Shown here: positions 43,836-52,630 of the stretch, piece after piece
Layout: each line of letters begins with the position of its first letter
Position numbering within the stretch: position 1 is the first letter of the stretch
Assembly (NCBI GenBank): GCA_910575665.1
Contig: CAJTFB010000029.1
Location: forward strand, 1 to 52,630
DNA length: 52,630 nt
Direction: 5' to 3'
Source of the DNA: Eubacteriaceae bacterium
GTDB lineage: Bacteria > Bacillota > Clostridia > Lachnospirales > Lachnospiraceae
Translations under genes and position numbers: made by a program
The notes under the pieces: generated by a model
What the model was told of the DNA's origin: nothing
Seen by the model: the letters and a program-made list of their open reading frames with translations, nothing else
Database searches by the model: none

Positions 43836-44846
43836 TCAATAAACCCTCCATGTCTTCGGTATCATCAGACTCTGGTAGGTGGATACGGCATACCGGTCTG
43901 TCATACCAGCAATATAATCACACACCACACGCTCCACGGTCTCCCCCTGCTCCCATATCATTCTTGTATATTCCTCTGGCAATTCTTCCATATGTTTTAC
44001 ATAATACTCAAAAAGCTGTCCTATCATTCGTTCGGCTTTCCCCTCTTCTACCTTTGCCACAGAATTTACATACACATTGGCAAACATATATCGGCGGAGA
44101 TGGAGCAACGCCTCGTATTTTTCATCGGACAAAATGATGTCTTCTTTCCCCATGCTATTACTGACGATATCATGTATCAGTGTATTCAATCGCTCTCTTA
44201 GCGTAGCACCAAGTACCTGGACACACCCGTCGGGAATATCCGTCTCTCGGATAATCCTTCCTCGTATAGCATCGTCGATATCTGAATTTACATAAGCGAT
44301 CTTGTCACAGAGCCTTACGATCTTTCCCTCCAGTGTCGATGGGCTGCCGGAAGTAGAATGATTCAAGATCCCATCCCGAACCTCTTTCGTCAAATTTAAA
44401 CCTCTACCATTTTTTTCCAGTCTCTCCACCACCCGCACACTTTGAAGCTGATGATGAAATCCATCGGAACAGATCCGGTTCAGCATCCGTTCTCCAGCAT
44501 GTCCAAAAGGTGTATGCCCCAAATCATGCCCCAACGCCACTGCCTCTGCCAGATCCTCATTCAGATGTAAAGCCTTGGCGATGGTTCTCGCATTCTGTGA
44601 AACCTCCAGCGTATGAGTCAGTCTGGTGCGGTAATGGTCTCCCTCCGGCGCCAAAAAAACTTGTGTCTTCCCTTTCAGCCTGCGAAATGCCTTAGAGTGA
44701 AGGATCCGATCCCGATCCCTCTGATAGACTGGACGCAAGTCACATGGTTCCTCCGGATGATCTCTTCCCAGAGATTGGTCGCTGAATGCAGCAAAGGGAC
44801 TGAATATATCATGCTCTCTCTGCTCAAACTCTTCCCGTAATGTCAT
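43836..44846 (-). CDS. dgt: Deoxyguanosine triphosphate triphosphohydrolase-like protein
   Basis: An HD-domain dNTP triphosphohydrolase of 336 residues that removes the whole triphosphate from deoxynucleotides, adjusting dNTP supply. The HD metal site is visible as RTRLTHTLEVSQ (first His, about residues 73-84) and ALGHDLGHTPFGHAG (His-Asp and following His, about 107-121), with GILNHSTSG and DKIAYVNSDIDDA further on. It is the dNTPase type that precedes dnaG in clostridia, 19 bases upstream of dnaG. Confidence 0.93.
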   Translation of the reverse strand: MTLREEFEQREHDIFSPFAAFSDQSLGRDHPEEPCDLRPVYQRDRDRILHSKAFRRLKGKTQVFLAPEGDHYRTRLTHTLEVSQNARTIAKALHLNEDLAEAVALGHDLGHTPFGHAGERMLNRICSDGFHHQLQSVRVVERLEKNGRGLNLTKEVRDGILNHSTSGSPSTLEGKIVRLCDKIAYVNSDIDDAIRGRIIRETDIPDGCVQVLGATLRERLNTLIHDIVSNSMGKEDIILSDEKYEALLHLRRYMFANVYVNSVAKVEEGKAERMIGQLFEYYVKHMEELPEEYTRMIWEQGETVERVVCDYIAGMTDRYAVSTYQSLMIPKTWRVY

Positions 44847-45051
44847 CTATGTACCCCTTTTTTTCTCATAAAAACACCTACACTTTATTATTTCAACGCG
44901 AAAGAGGAATTTCCTTTTTTTCTTATTGATTATTTTTTCACGATGTTGTACACTTACTTTTAGATAGATAAACGGCACGATTTTGGACCTTATTGACCAT
45001 GTGCCAGCACACTAGATAACAGATTCATTATATTCAGAAGGAGTATTACAT

Positions 45052-45309
45052 ATGGCAAGAACTGGGAAAAATACATGGGCACTTTTTTTACTGCTTTTGG
45101 CGGGCATCGTTTTGGGAAGTTTTATCGCCCAGATAACAGCCGGGATCTCTGGCCTCTCCTGGCTTTCCTTCGGGAAAACCTTCGGATTGGATAACCCCAT
45201 TACATTAAATCTTGGAGTTCTCGTTCTCACTTTTGGCCTCAAGATCAAGTTTACCATCGCCAGCATTATCGGAATTGTGATCGCCGCTATTATTTATCGT
45301 TTCCTATAG
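45052..45309 (+). CDS. DUF4321-family small membrane protein
   Basis: An 85-residue protein with an N-terminal helix WALFLLLLAGIVLGSFIAQI and a C-terminal helix ASIIGIVIAAIIYRFL. The middle segment contains LDNPITLNLGVLVLTFGLKIKF, the pattern of DUF4321. Function is unknown; homologues sit near sporulation or cell-shape genes in clostridia by my recollection. AGAAGGAG lies 9 bases before the ATG. It is transcribed away from dgt, with no co-oriented neighbour. Confidence 0.8.
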   Translation: MARTGKNTWALFLLLLAGIVLGSFIAQITAGISGLSWLSFGKTFGLDNPITLNLGVLVLTFGLKIKFTIASIIGIVIAAIIYRFL

Positions 45310-45678
45310 TAAAAATACCAACCTTTATTGTAAGATCACCATACCCAAAGACTTTTTTGATTTATGGGTTGATTTTCAAGAAACCGTTTCCTGTCCTTCT
45401 GGTAGACCACCCAGCTTCCATCTCAGTATACCATTTCTTTTACCGAACTATGAACTTTTCAAAGTATCACCCCAAGCCAGAAAATCAGATGGTAACTTTC
45501 CCACTGCCAGATTTCCATTCGTATTCGGAACCACAGCGTTTCATTGTTTCTCCCCGATGTCATAAGAATGAGACAAGGTCGGTATTCCTTGCCTGCTTTT
45601 TTTCGTCCTCTGTGAAATGCGTATAGGATGACATAATAAAATTCCCCTTCCTGATTGTTCACATGATTTTCTGCATAC
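45310..45678. other. Intergenic stretch without a supported gene
   Basis: No frame shows a ribosome site or recognisable family. A weak hairpin, CAAGG/CCTTG followed by a run of T, lies near 45572-45602 on the plus strand and might end transcription from the DUF4321 gene. Confidence 0.5.
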
Positions 45679-45711
45679 AAAAAAGCAGCAATCCTTTTGT
45701 AGAATTACTGC
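45679..45711 (-). terminator. Rho-independent terminator of the Rpn-family gene
   Basis: On the minus strand GCAGTAATTC pairs with GATTGCTGC (one bulge), followed by TTTTTT. It lies about 30 bases past the gene's stop at 45742. Confidence 0.75.
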
Positions 45712-45741
45712 CTTACTTATTACTATTTAATTGTAACAAGT

Positions 45742-46590
45742 TTATACTGGCTGCAGTTCCTCATCTGCCAGTTTTTGAACTTCTTCCAATGACAAATCCG
45801 AACAATTTGCTATTTCATCCAATGATAATTTGCCAGTTTCAATCAATCTCAATGCAATTTCCTTTTTTTCGTCCGTGATCATATCTTCCATTGCTTTGCA
45901 CATCGTGGATATTCCCTCCTTATCTTCTTTATAGTATCTTGCGGTATCTGCAAGCACCGGATAATTCATATCTGCCGGATCAGTACATGAAAAATCGTGC
46001 ATCAGCTTCCCTAACTCCGAGTCATCTTTGTAAGCTGCATTCACATATATTATATGGGAACCATCATCAAAAAATTCTCCGGCTTCTCGTATATACCGAT
46101 CAATATGGTAAATCGGCTTATTTTTTCCGATCACATCCATTTCCGTTATAAAAATGACATACGTTTCTGCCAGATTTTCTACTTCCACACCAGAGGGCAG
46201 AATGTCACTATCAATAAGACTGCTGTTATATCTTGCCCGCTTGGCTCCAGCGCCTTTTTCAACACGCTGAATCTCAATATTGTACTTTTTCCCCTGAGAA
46301 TCAGTGGCATAAATATCAAGCCTGACTGACCTACCTTTTATGTTTTTCATGCTGTACTGCGTGATGACGTTCTCAACCTGAATGTCCACCTTCTCCAGCA
46401 CAATGCGGAGCACCAGTTCGGTTGCCTCCTTATTTTCCTCAAAACACCTCGTCATAAAATCGTCATCCAGCAGACGGAATCCCCGGATTCGCTGTAACAT
46501 TTCTTCGTGCTTTTGTTCTACTGTTTTTCTCTTTCCCAAATGGTTCTTTTCCTTGCTTTCCCCTAGATTTTTATAGTACAATCGTACCAC
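45742..46590 (-). CDS. Rpn/PD-(D/E)XK nuclease-family transposase-like protein
   Basis: A protein of up to 282 residues belonging to the abundant Rpn (recombination-promoting nuclease, PDDEXK_2) family. The nuclease core is visible: Asp92 in SVRLDIYATDSQG and Glu106/Gln108 in YNIEIQR, that is the D...ExQ form of the motif, with the conserved FRLLDDDFMTRCFEE ahead of it and the C-terminal helical DEIANCSDLSLEEVQKLA motif. These nucleases can promote recombination; true transposition is doubtful. The first residues lack a good ribosome site, and translation may begin at a TTG near 46539 behind AAGGAA. A terminator follows. Confidence 0.82.
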   Translation of the reverse strand: MVRLYYKNLGESKEKNHLGKRKTVEQKHEEMLQRIRGFRLLDDDFMTRCFEENKEATELVLRIVLEKVDIQVENVITQYSMKNIKGRSVRLDIYATDSQGKKYNIEIQRVEKGAGAKRARYNSSLIDSDILPSGVEVENLAETYVIFITEMDVIGKNKPIYHIDRYIREAGEFFDDGSHIIYVNAAYKDDSELGKLMHDFSCTDPADMNYPVLADTARYYKEDKEGISTMCKAMEDMITDEKKEIALRLIETGKLSLDEIANCSDLSLEEVQKLADEELQPV

Positions 46591-46732
46591 AGACCTCCCT
46601 GTTTTTCAACTACTTTATCCCTGCCGCAGACCATGTACCTGCTTTTTCTCATCAATCTTGTGTTTCAGTTCCCGGTAATTCCCCCTTCCCTGCCCGGCAT
46701 ACGGAGGGGGTGTGGACGATTTCTTGGACTGT

Positions 46733-47405
46733 CTAAACTGCTAACCCAAGACTTCTCCTGTACTCCATAGGACTCATATATCCTAATGATTTCTTTATTC
46801 TGGTTTCATTATACCACACAAGATAATGATTTAATATATCTATAAAATCTGAGATGTTTATGCCTGTCCAATCTGTGTTATAAAACATCTCATTTTTTAT
46901 TTATCCAAATACTCCTGCACAAGCAGAATTATCTAGCAAGCAGCCTTTCTTTGACATAGATCATGCCAGCCTGGCTTTATCCATTCTTTCTATCCAGCCA
47001 GCCCATCTATAATGTATCCCTCTGTCACTATGTACGATGTGTTTTTCTCCGGGAGACAATTGGGTGACTGCACCATCTAACATCGTATTTACAAGGCTGA
47101 ATCAGGGCATGTGCCTATTCTCCATGAAACCAATAATCCGTCAAAACAATCCACAATTGGTGATAGGTATACTTTCCCCGCTGAAATAGCAAACTCAGTA
47201 ATATCAGTCAGCCATTTACTATTAGGCTTTTCCGGGGAAAAATCTCTTTCTATTTCATTTAGGACAGATGGTGTTAGCTCTCCTGCATAGAAATATATTT
47301 GGCCGTTCTTTTTACTTTTACCACCAGGTTTTCTTCCTGCATTATCCTGCGGTAGCCATATCTGTTTCTATTCTCTGTAAATAACTCCTTGATGCGTAAT
47401 CCTCT
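46733..47405 (-). pseudogene. IS3-family (IS150-like) transposase relic
   Basis: The remains of an IS3 orfB transposase. Reading on the minus strand and skipping lesions, one sees the HTH_21 block YGYRRIMQEENL (near 47370), NSKWLTDITEFAISAGKVYL (first catalytic Asp), HSDRGIHYRWAGWIERM (second Asp), then DNSACAGVFG and ending YNETRIKKSLGYMSPMEYRR. The family's catalytic Glu in the NSxxE motif reads Ala. There are stop codons within the last third, plus at least one frameshift near 47095. The integrase core is otherwise recognisable throughout, so decay is recent to moderate. No terminal repeats could be assigned. Confidence 0.85.
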
Positions 47406-47469
47406 CATGAAGTGGCAGAGCGTAAGAATCAAATGCTTGAAATGAAAATGGAAATAGAGGTGCATGGAT

Positions 47470-47607
47470 AACCATGAAAATAAGCTCATCAACGTAATCT
47501 GTATATCTGCCTTGCTGTATAAGCTGATTTTTCAGTCCCACAAGGCTATGTAACAGAAGTTTTCTTTCTTCACTATCCACATACAAATGATTTTTCTTTT
47601 CTCTCAT
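47470..47607 (-). pseudogene. Truncated small conserved protein
   Basis: The first 45 or so residues (MREKKNHLYVDSEERKLLL, then LVGLKNQLIQQGRYTDYVDEL) look like a small conserved Firmicute protein of about 60 residues whose role I do not know. After DELIFMV the sequence changes to unrelated residues where it meets the IS3 relic, so its C-terminus appears to have been lost. ATG 47607 is the likeliest start, but the ribosome site is weak. Confidence 0.5.
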
Positions 47608-47682
47608 AATCAACACCAACCTTTCTTGGTTATATTATATAAGAAATACCAATCCAATCAAAGGTACGATTCGGATAAGATA

Positions 47683-47716
47683 ATAAGCGTACCACTATTT
47701 CTAATGATACGCTTAT
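47683..47716. other. Hairpin downstream of the helicase pseudogene
   Basis: ATAAGCGTA (47683-47691) pairs perfectly with TACGCTTAT (47708-47716) around a 16-base loop. It lies about 65 bases past the end of the UvrD-like gene and could be its transcription terminator, although no long T-run follows. Confidence 0.5.
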
Positions 47717-47779
47717 CATAATTCATTCTCTAATCAAGGTCGATATAAACGTGCGGTCTATAAACATTATTTTAATTTT

Positions 47780-49683
47780 TTATATTTCACTAACGTCAAA
47801 TCCTATGGCTACCATTCTTTCTATAAATTGTTTTCTAAACGATGCTATTTTGTTCTCATCTATTACAATAACTAAGTTTTCTTTTGCACGAGAGCATCCT
47901 ACATAAAACAATTTATATGCCCATAAAACACCCTTAATTTTTGTCGATTTAAAACAATCTTTTGCATTAGTTGCATTAGGATTACTCAAATATTTATCAT
48001 AATAATCTTGTTGACAAAACAAAAAATATTTATTGTCTTTATACTTATTTTTTATATGCTGAGCATGCTTTAAATATGCCTCCTCATGAGCCTTATACGT
48101 TTTAGCTGGCTTTAAATATGTTAAATCAATTATTTAATTTCAGACACATAATCATAATAAAAATTTTGAAAATCCGTTAAATTAATATCCTCTATACATA
48201 ATAATTGAAAAAACTTATACATATAAACTATTGGATTCCGAGATGAATCTTCAGCGATAAAACAAACATTATTATGTCCTTCGCCTTTTACCCCATGCTG
48301 TGTAGAAATACTAGGAGCTCCTAAATATGTATATAGCATATGCAGTTGCGACATCGGCACCTTCAACACTTTTTCATATTCAGTATTTTCTATAAACGGA
48401 AGAAAAATATCCTCATTGCAATATCCATTGTCAGTCAGAAACCCACAAAATTCTTGTATAGTCATTATTGGAGATCCATATGCTTTTTCTAACTTTTTAA
48501 CTTTATCAGAGAAAACGATTTTGTCATTATGAAACTCAATATTAGTAAATTCTCTATTAAATATTTGATTTTTTTCTCTGGCTAATCGAATGCTTTTGCC
48601 ATATGCAGCCATACTTATCATTTCGATAAAATCACAAATGCAAAATAATATCCGAAATAATTTATCAGGATTATCATTTGTTGTATCTGTCAACACATCA
48701 ACAGGCGTATATTGAGAAGGAAATTTATATGCTTTTATATCTGATAATGCACTATGTAAATCACCTAAACCAATCTTTTCAAAACGCTCACGATTAAAGA
48801 GATATAACTGCATATAATCCTTAAATCGTCCCATGAAAGATTCCGAAAAATCATTTGTTATCACAACAGTAGGATTAGCCTTTTCACAGGCTTCATTTGG
48901 CTCCTGAAAATATTTCTCATCATTATATAAATTGTTAAGAACTCCCACAATATTGAAAGAGCAACGATAATTCATATGCAAGCCATCATCTTGGTTAAAC
49001 TTACTGAGTATAGTATTAAATGAACCATCGTAATTACTATATATCTCTTGCATTTTATCTCCAAGCAGATATAATTTACTTTTCGTATTCAATACAGATT
49101 GATAAAATATATATAACACATCAGCAGATGTATCTTGATATTCATCAATAAAAATATATGCATATTTGCTAGATAAACGTTTTTTTAACACCTCGAATTT
49201 CTCAAACATTTTACGACAAAAAAATATTATATCATCGTGAGAAAGTCCTCCATAGTAATAACTACTATAAGACTGTTCATTATAAAATATTCGATGTAAA
49301 TTATTTTTAACGGTTTTAAAATCCAGTTTTTCGAACTTATCAATATACCTAGCATTCTTTGAATCTTCTTCTCCATTGCTTATCATTGTCTTTATCTTAT
49401 TTTCAAATACTTCAAGATACAAATTAATTACCTCTGTTTTTGAGAAATAAAGAGAAACAAATCCAGAAAGAAATGAATGAATTGTATCTATTATAACATT
49501 TTTACTATTAATTCTTGAATTAAGTTCTTCCTTGGCTCTATTCGTATAAGTAATACTCAAAATTTTTCTATTCGGGTATTTTGCAAGTAGATTAATAATT
49601 GTATTCTCAATATAGGTTGTTTTCCCACTACCTGCCGGTGCATTAATTAAAAACATATTATCAAATCTCTTTACATCAACCAC
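47780..49683 (-). pseudogene. UvrD-like helicase (GajB-like), frameshifted
   Basis: A superfamily 1 helicase in two frames, 517 residues at 48130-49683 plus a C-terminal part to 47780. Motifs are Walker A NAPAGSGKTTYIENT (about residues 14-28), ITYTNRAKEEL (motif Ia), FIDEYQDTS (motif II), LYLLGDKMQEIY (motif III), HMNYRCS (motif IV), QHGVKGEGHNNVCFIAED (motif V) and LFYVGCSRAKENLVIV (motif VI, in the second frame). Adding one A in the run AAATAATTG near 48130-48136 restores a continuous protein of about 630 residues. Its 5' end overlaps the upstream OLD-family gene by 13 bases, the order of Gabija gajA-gajB. Base composition is much AT-richer than the core genes. Confidence 0.82.
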
Positions 49684-51527
49684 ATCAATCCCTCCCTTAT
49701 ATAACCCGGCAGTGCTTTCAAATGTAATTCAGCTAAAATAATTGAATACATAAAATCCGTTTTATTATTTTTATTAAGAATATCTCTCACTGTAATATTC
49801 TTTTTTCGTGTTGGAATATCTAATTTAATTCTATTAGCTGATATTTGATTTGCCCACCAATTAAAACTTTTTTTACTTTCAACTGTTATTCCCAAAAGCT
49901 TGCATAACATCGCTTCTTCCAAAGTACGAGTATAATTATCATTTTCTCCCTGTGACACAACTTTAATCAGTTCACAATCTGCATTCTTTATCCACAAATC
50001 AATATCTGTTACTGTTGGCTTTCTCTTTATATCTGAATAATCAGGTCTTTTTATTTTGGGGCAAGGTTTCGTTCGCAAATAATAACTTTATTCGCAAAAA
50101 TCAAATCTGAATAGTTAATAGAAAATAAAAACGAAAAGAACTGTCTTTCCTCCTCTGTATCCAGTTCCTGCTTGAATAAATCCATATCATAGATAGAGCT
50201 TTTTAACAGTTCATTAATTCTTAATACTCTAATATTTTTCAAATCAGAGCACTTAACTATCTCGCTAGAATGAGTCGTAATAATCCCTTGCACTCGGTTA
50301 TTATCCTCATTGAGCAATATTTCATTTATAAATTTAATTAACATTCTCTCCATCTGCGGATGCATATGAGCTTCTGGTTCTTCAATAACAAAAAATATCT
50401 ACTACATCTGATTTATACTGTTTCACAAAAGCTTCTACTTTTAGACACATGAATATTAAATTACTTATACCCAGTCCTTGAGAAAATTCTTTAAGCTTAG
50501 TTCCATTTTTGAATTCAAAAAAAGTTTGTAATGAAGATGACAAAAAAGTCATAAGCAATTCATCAGAAATATCCGTTTGCAAAGAAAAATCTCCCTTATT
50601 ATATTCAAAATATTTTTCAATATTATCTAAAGCGTTTTGTGCTTTTGTTAAGGAATGCTTTTTAACTTTCTCGTTAAGTTCTTGTGCCTTCAAACCATTT
50701 TTAATGTCTTTTATTATTTGCGTCTTAAATTCTTCCCAATCATTACTTTTTTTAAAATGACTAAGCAGCTCTTTACTTATTGAAAAATAATTATCCGTTT
50801 TTTCATCATTTAACAGGCGAGTAGCATTTAAATAATTGTAATTGAAAAGTGCCTGAAACTCTCTCACTCCAATTAATTGTTTGTTTTCGTAATTTTTGTC
50901 AGTAAAATATACTTTATTCTCCAGTACCTTCTCTAATATTTCAATCAAAAAATCCTCAAATCTTTCATTTAATTCGCCTATTTTTTCATTGATTTCTTTA
51001 GTTTTTCTAGTTACGCTTAATGCTTTTATTTCACGCTTTTTATCAAACAAGCTTGTAACATTCAAACCAAGAAGCTTATTTAGTTCAGCCATATCAACTT
51101 CATAATTAAATTGAAAGAAGAAACTTGTACAAGCATCACCTAATTCCATCAAATAATCCGAAAATAAAGAAATACTCTCATCTTTATTATATTGAACTTC
51201 TATCTCAATTTTAATTGCTGTCCATTTATTTTTATCATCTAATGAAAATTTTTTCTTAATATTTTCTCTAAACTCTGTCTCATCCAAACTAATACTATAT
51301 ATTTTATCAATATCAGATATAAAATCATGCTGTAACTTTGAATAATACTCTGCTGAAATATCCTCTTTTGTAAAATTTCTATCTCTAAACAATCTTCTAA
51401 AAAGTTCAATAATAGATGTTTTTCCACTATTATTGGCACCAGCTAAAATGGTCAATTCATCATCAAAATTAATAACAGCATTTGAAAATTGTCTGTAATT
51501 TGCAATCTTTATCTTCTTAAGTCTCAC
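49671..51527 (-). pseudogene. OLD-family ATPase/nuclease (GajA-like), frameshifted
   Basis: A relic of an overcoming-lysogenisation-defect protein, in three frames. The first piece (381 residues, 50382-51527) has the N-terminal MRLKKIKIANYRQF and Walker A GANNSGKTSIIELF. The Walker B and His motif IEEPEAHMHP and the sensor GIITTHSSEIV lie in the second frame, reached by removing one A from an A6 run at 50391-50396. The TOPRIM domain begins at FANKVIICE, then is disrupted near 50055-50090; the third frame shows TDIDLW and RTLEEAMLCKLLG. The GTG at 51527 has AAGGAGGAG 6 bases upstream. The gene precedes a UvrD-like helicase gene, matching the Gabija architecture. Not functional as written. Confidence 0.8.
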
Positions 51528-51559
51528 TGCAACTCCTCCTTCTAACTGTATCTAATAAA

Positions 51560-51736
51560 TTAGTTTGAAATATTCCAATGCATCCCATATAGCCCCTTGA
51601 TTTCCTGATAGGTGGCTTTGCTCTCCGCAGCAGTCAAATCAAGCTCGTCCATCTGAAGCTCCACCTCGATATGTTGGTCTGAATGAAGTTTGGACAATAA
51701 ACATACCGTCTCAACATGAGTACCAAATTGAATCAT
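51560..51736 (-). pseudogene. C-terminal scrap resembling 23S rRNA methyltransferase RlmD
   Basis: A 58-residue open frame beginning MIQFGTHVETVCLLSKLH and continuing with VELQMDELDLTAAESKATYQEIK. The HVETVCLL motif is the end of RlmD (RumA)-type 23S rRNA uracil-5 methyltransferases, and the extra tail matches the extension I recall from Lachnospiraceae members. The catalytic domain is absent, so this cannot be an enzyme. The 3' ends of rumA-like genes are known integration sites for some integrative elements, and such scraps can mark an attachment site. The scrap lies just upstream of the Gabija-like genes. Confidence 0.6.
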
Positions 51737-51768
51737 ATCCCCACAAAATCACAAAAATACGGTAAATA

Positions 51769-51797
51769 TTTATACAGTACTAATACTGTTCGTGTAA
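51769..51797 (-). promoter_or_regulatory. Candidate promoter with palindromic spacer
   Basis: On the minus strand TTACAC (51792-51797) and TATAAA (51769-51774) are 17 bp apart. The spacer holds the palindrome ACAGTA/TACTGT (51776-51791), a possible repressor site. It would transcribe the RlmD scrap and the OLD-helicase pair. Confidence 0.45.
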
Positions 51798-51895
51798 CCC
51801 TTATCCTACAAATATGTAATTCCATTCATTACACTAATATAAAATTAAGAGTTCTCCAAATTATGCTCAATTCCACCACATCATTTTTATGATAT

Positions 51896-52321
51896 TTATT
51901 TAAAATTGTTCAAAATATATTCTCTTATAAAGGTTGAAGATATATTGCGATTTCTTGGAATATAAATAGTATCCGCCCCTAATTTTTTTAATTTCTTAGC
52001 TGTTTCTATATAGTGCAATTCAAATTCATGATCAGCTCCTGAAAACATGACATTAAAATTATATTTATGATAAGCTGCTATTTTATCTAAATTAATTTCT
52101 GGTACGACCTGATCCACATAACGAATCGCACTAACAATCTCCTTTCTCTGTTCATAAGACAAAACCGAATTTCTCCCTTTTCTAATTTTCATAAATTCAT
52201 CTGTTCCTACAGCAACAATAAGATATTCACATTGCTGTTTTGCTTGGCGCAAAACGTCTATATGGCCATCATGTAAAATATCAAAAAATCCACAAATAAA
52301 TCCAACTTTGTATTTTTTCAT
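51896..52321 (-). CDS. Cytidylyltransferase-like nucleotidyltransferase
   Basis: A 141-residue cytoplasmic enzyme of the HxGH nucleotidyltransferase superfamily, most like glycerol-3-phosphate cytidylyltransferase (TagD). The nucleotide-binding loop is GFFDILHDGHIDVLRQAK (HxGH at about residues 18-21), and ISSTFIRE near the end is the family's second signature (RxSST-FIR). It would couple CTP or ATP to a small phosphorylated substrate for teichoic acid, lipid or sugar synthesis; the exact substrate is uncertain because TagD-like proteins vary. ATG 52321 has GAGGTGG about 9 bases upstream; the longer frame to 52408 lacks one. Confidence 0.82.
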   Translation of the reverse strand: MKKYKVGFICGFFDILHDGHIDVLRQAKQQCEYLIVAVGTDEFMKIRKGRNSVLSYEQRKEIVSAIRYVDQVVPEINLDKIAAYHKYNFNVMFSGADHEFELHYIETAKKLKKLGADTIYIPRNRNISSTFIREYILNNFK

Positions 52322-52630
52322 AATTATATTCCACCTCGTATAATAAGTTTGTAAGCAAGGAAAACAGCTTACAGACTTATTCTTTTTTGGTATAAATGGT
52401 AAGGACATCTAAGAGGAACTCCCCTCATCCCCATTCCCATCTATACAGTTAATAGTTACATATCATTATAGGTAGGTCCTGTGGTATGATATTAGTTAGA
52501 GTCTGATGTCCGAAGGCACTGCTGTTCCTCCTTTCAGCCGGCTTTATCCGTGACTGCTTCGAAAGCATTCAGCCTGGCACATACGGCACATTCCGCTGAC
52601 ACAGAATTTTCATCCCCAGCCGTTAGCCCC
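52322..52630. other. Right-end intergenic sequence
   Basis: No gene, RNA or element can be supported here. A TATGATAT -10-like motif sits near 52485, and the final 120 bases are GC-richer than the AT-rich zone before it, suggesting a return to a different sequence block past the window. Confidence 0.4.

Noticed and set aside
45459-45680. 73-codon minus-strand frame in the gap after the DUF4321 gene
   Set aside because: There is no ribosome site or recognised family, and its start region runs into the terminator hairpin at 45679-45711.

Overview
The window looks like a chromosomal segment from a Clostridia-class Firmicute, most likely the family Lachnospiraceae. The reasons are: strong GGAGG-type ribosome binding sites, a type A RNase P RNA, the gene order dgt-dnaG-rpoD-trmK, a TGS-domain nucleoside kinase, and several families I associate with Lachnospiraceae (DUF5685, DUF6033, DUF4321, YqeY). 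This is inferred from remembered family distributions, not from a search. Almost all housekeeping genes lie on the minus strand.

Region by region. 1-3150 is accessory: a truncated ABC ATPase, a regulator with two MerR helix-turn-helix domains, two matching MerR-type promoters, and a dead IS4-family element with clear 33-bp terminal repeats. 3338-5409 holds small accessory genes (RibD-C reductase, DUF4303-like, YaiI/YqxD). A tRNA-Ser(CGA) follows, then holA under a consensus promoter. Between holA and comEC a 336-bp insert is bounded by a 14-bp direct repeat. 7130-13040 reads as one operon: comEA, response regulator, histidine kinase, GerMN lipoprotein, comEC, in which a signalling module takes the place of comEB. 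13273-18015 is mixed accessory: a DMT transporter, DUF2164, a CAT-like acetyltransferase, a flavodoxin-type reductase, and a leucine-rich-repeat surface protein. leuCD (leucine synthesis) is divergent from a LysR regulator at 18185-21113. 21103-24917 carries poorly known genes: DUF6033, yqeY, a membrane protein, a J-domain/TPR protein, DUF5685 and a zinc ribbon. Then come a cation efflux protein, ruvAB, a cardiolipin synthase and, on the plus strand, a YprB-like exonuclease. 30840-35528 is an ABC exporter with its own two-component system. purE, an M29 aminopeptidase, rnpB, a nucleoside kinase, trmK, rpoD, dnaG and dgt form the core block to 44846.

45310-52630 is a decayed, AT-rich accessory zone: an Rpn/PD-(D/E)XK protein, an IS3 transposase relic, a frameshifted Gabija-like pair (OLD-family ATPase/nuclease plus UvrD-like helicase), a C-terminal scrap resembling the rRNA methyltransferase RlmD (a possible integration scar), and a nucleotidyltransferase.

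The leads most worth checking are: the double-MerR regulator with two aligned 19-bp-spacer promoters; the signalling module embedded between comEA and comEC; DUF5685 carrying aspartate motifs like those of class I isoprenoid synthases; the insert that duplicated the holA promoter -35; and the decayed Gabija-like locus beside an RlmD scrap. I found no CRISPR array and no clearly new complete defence system.
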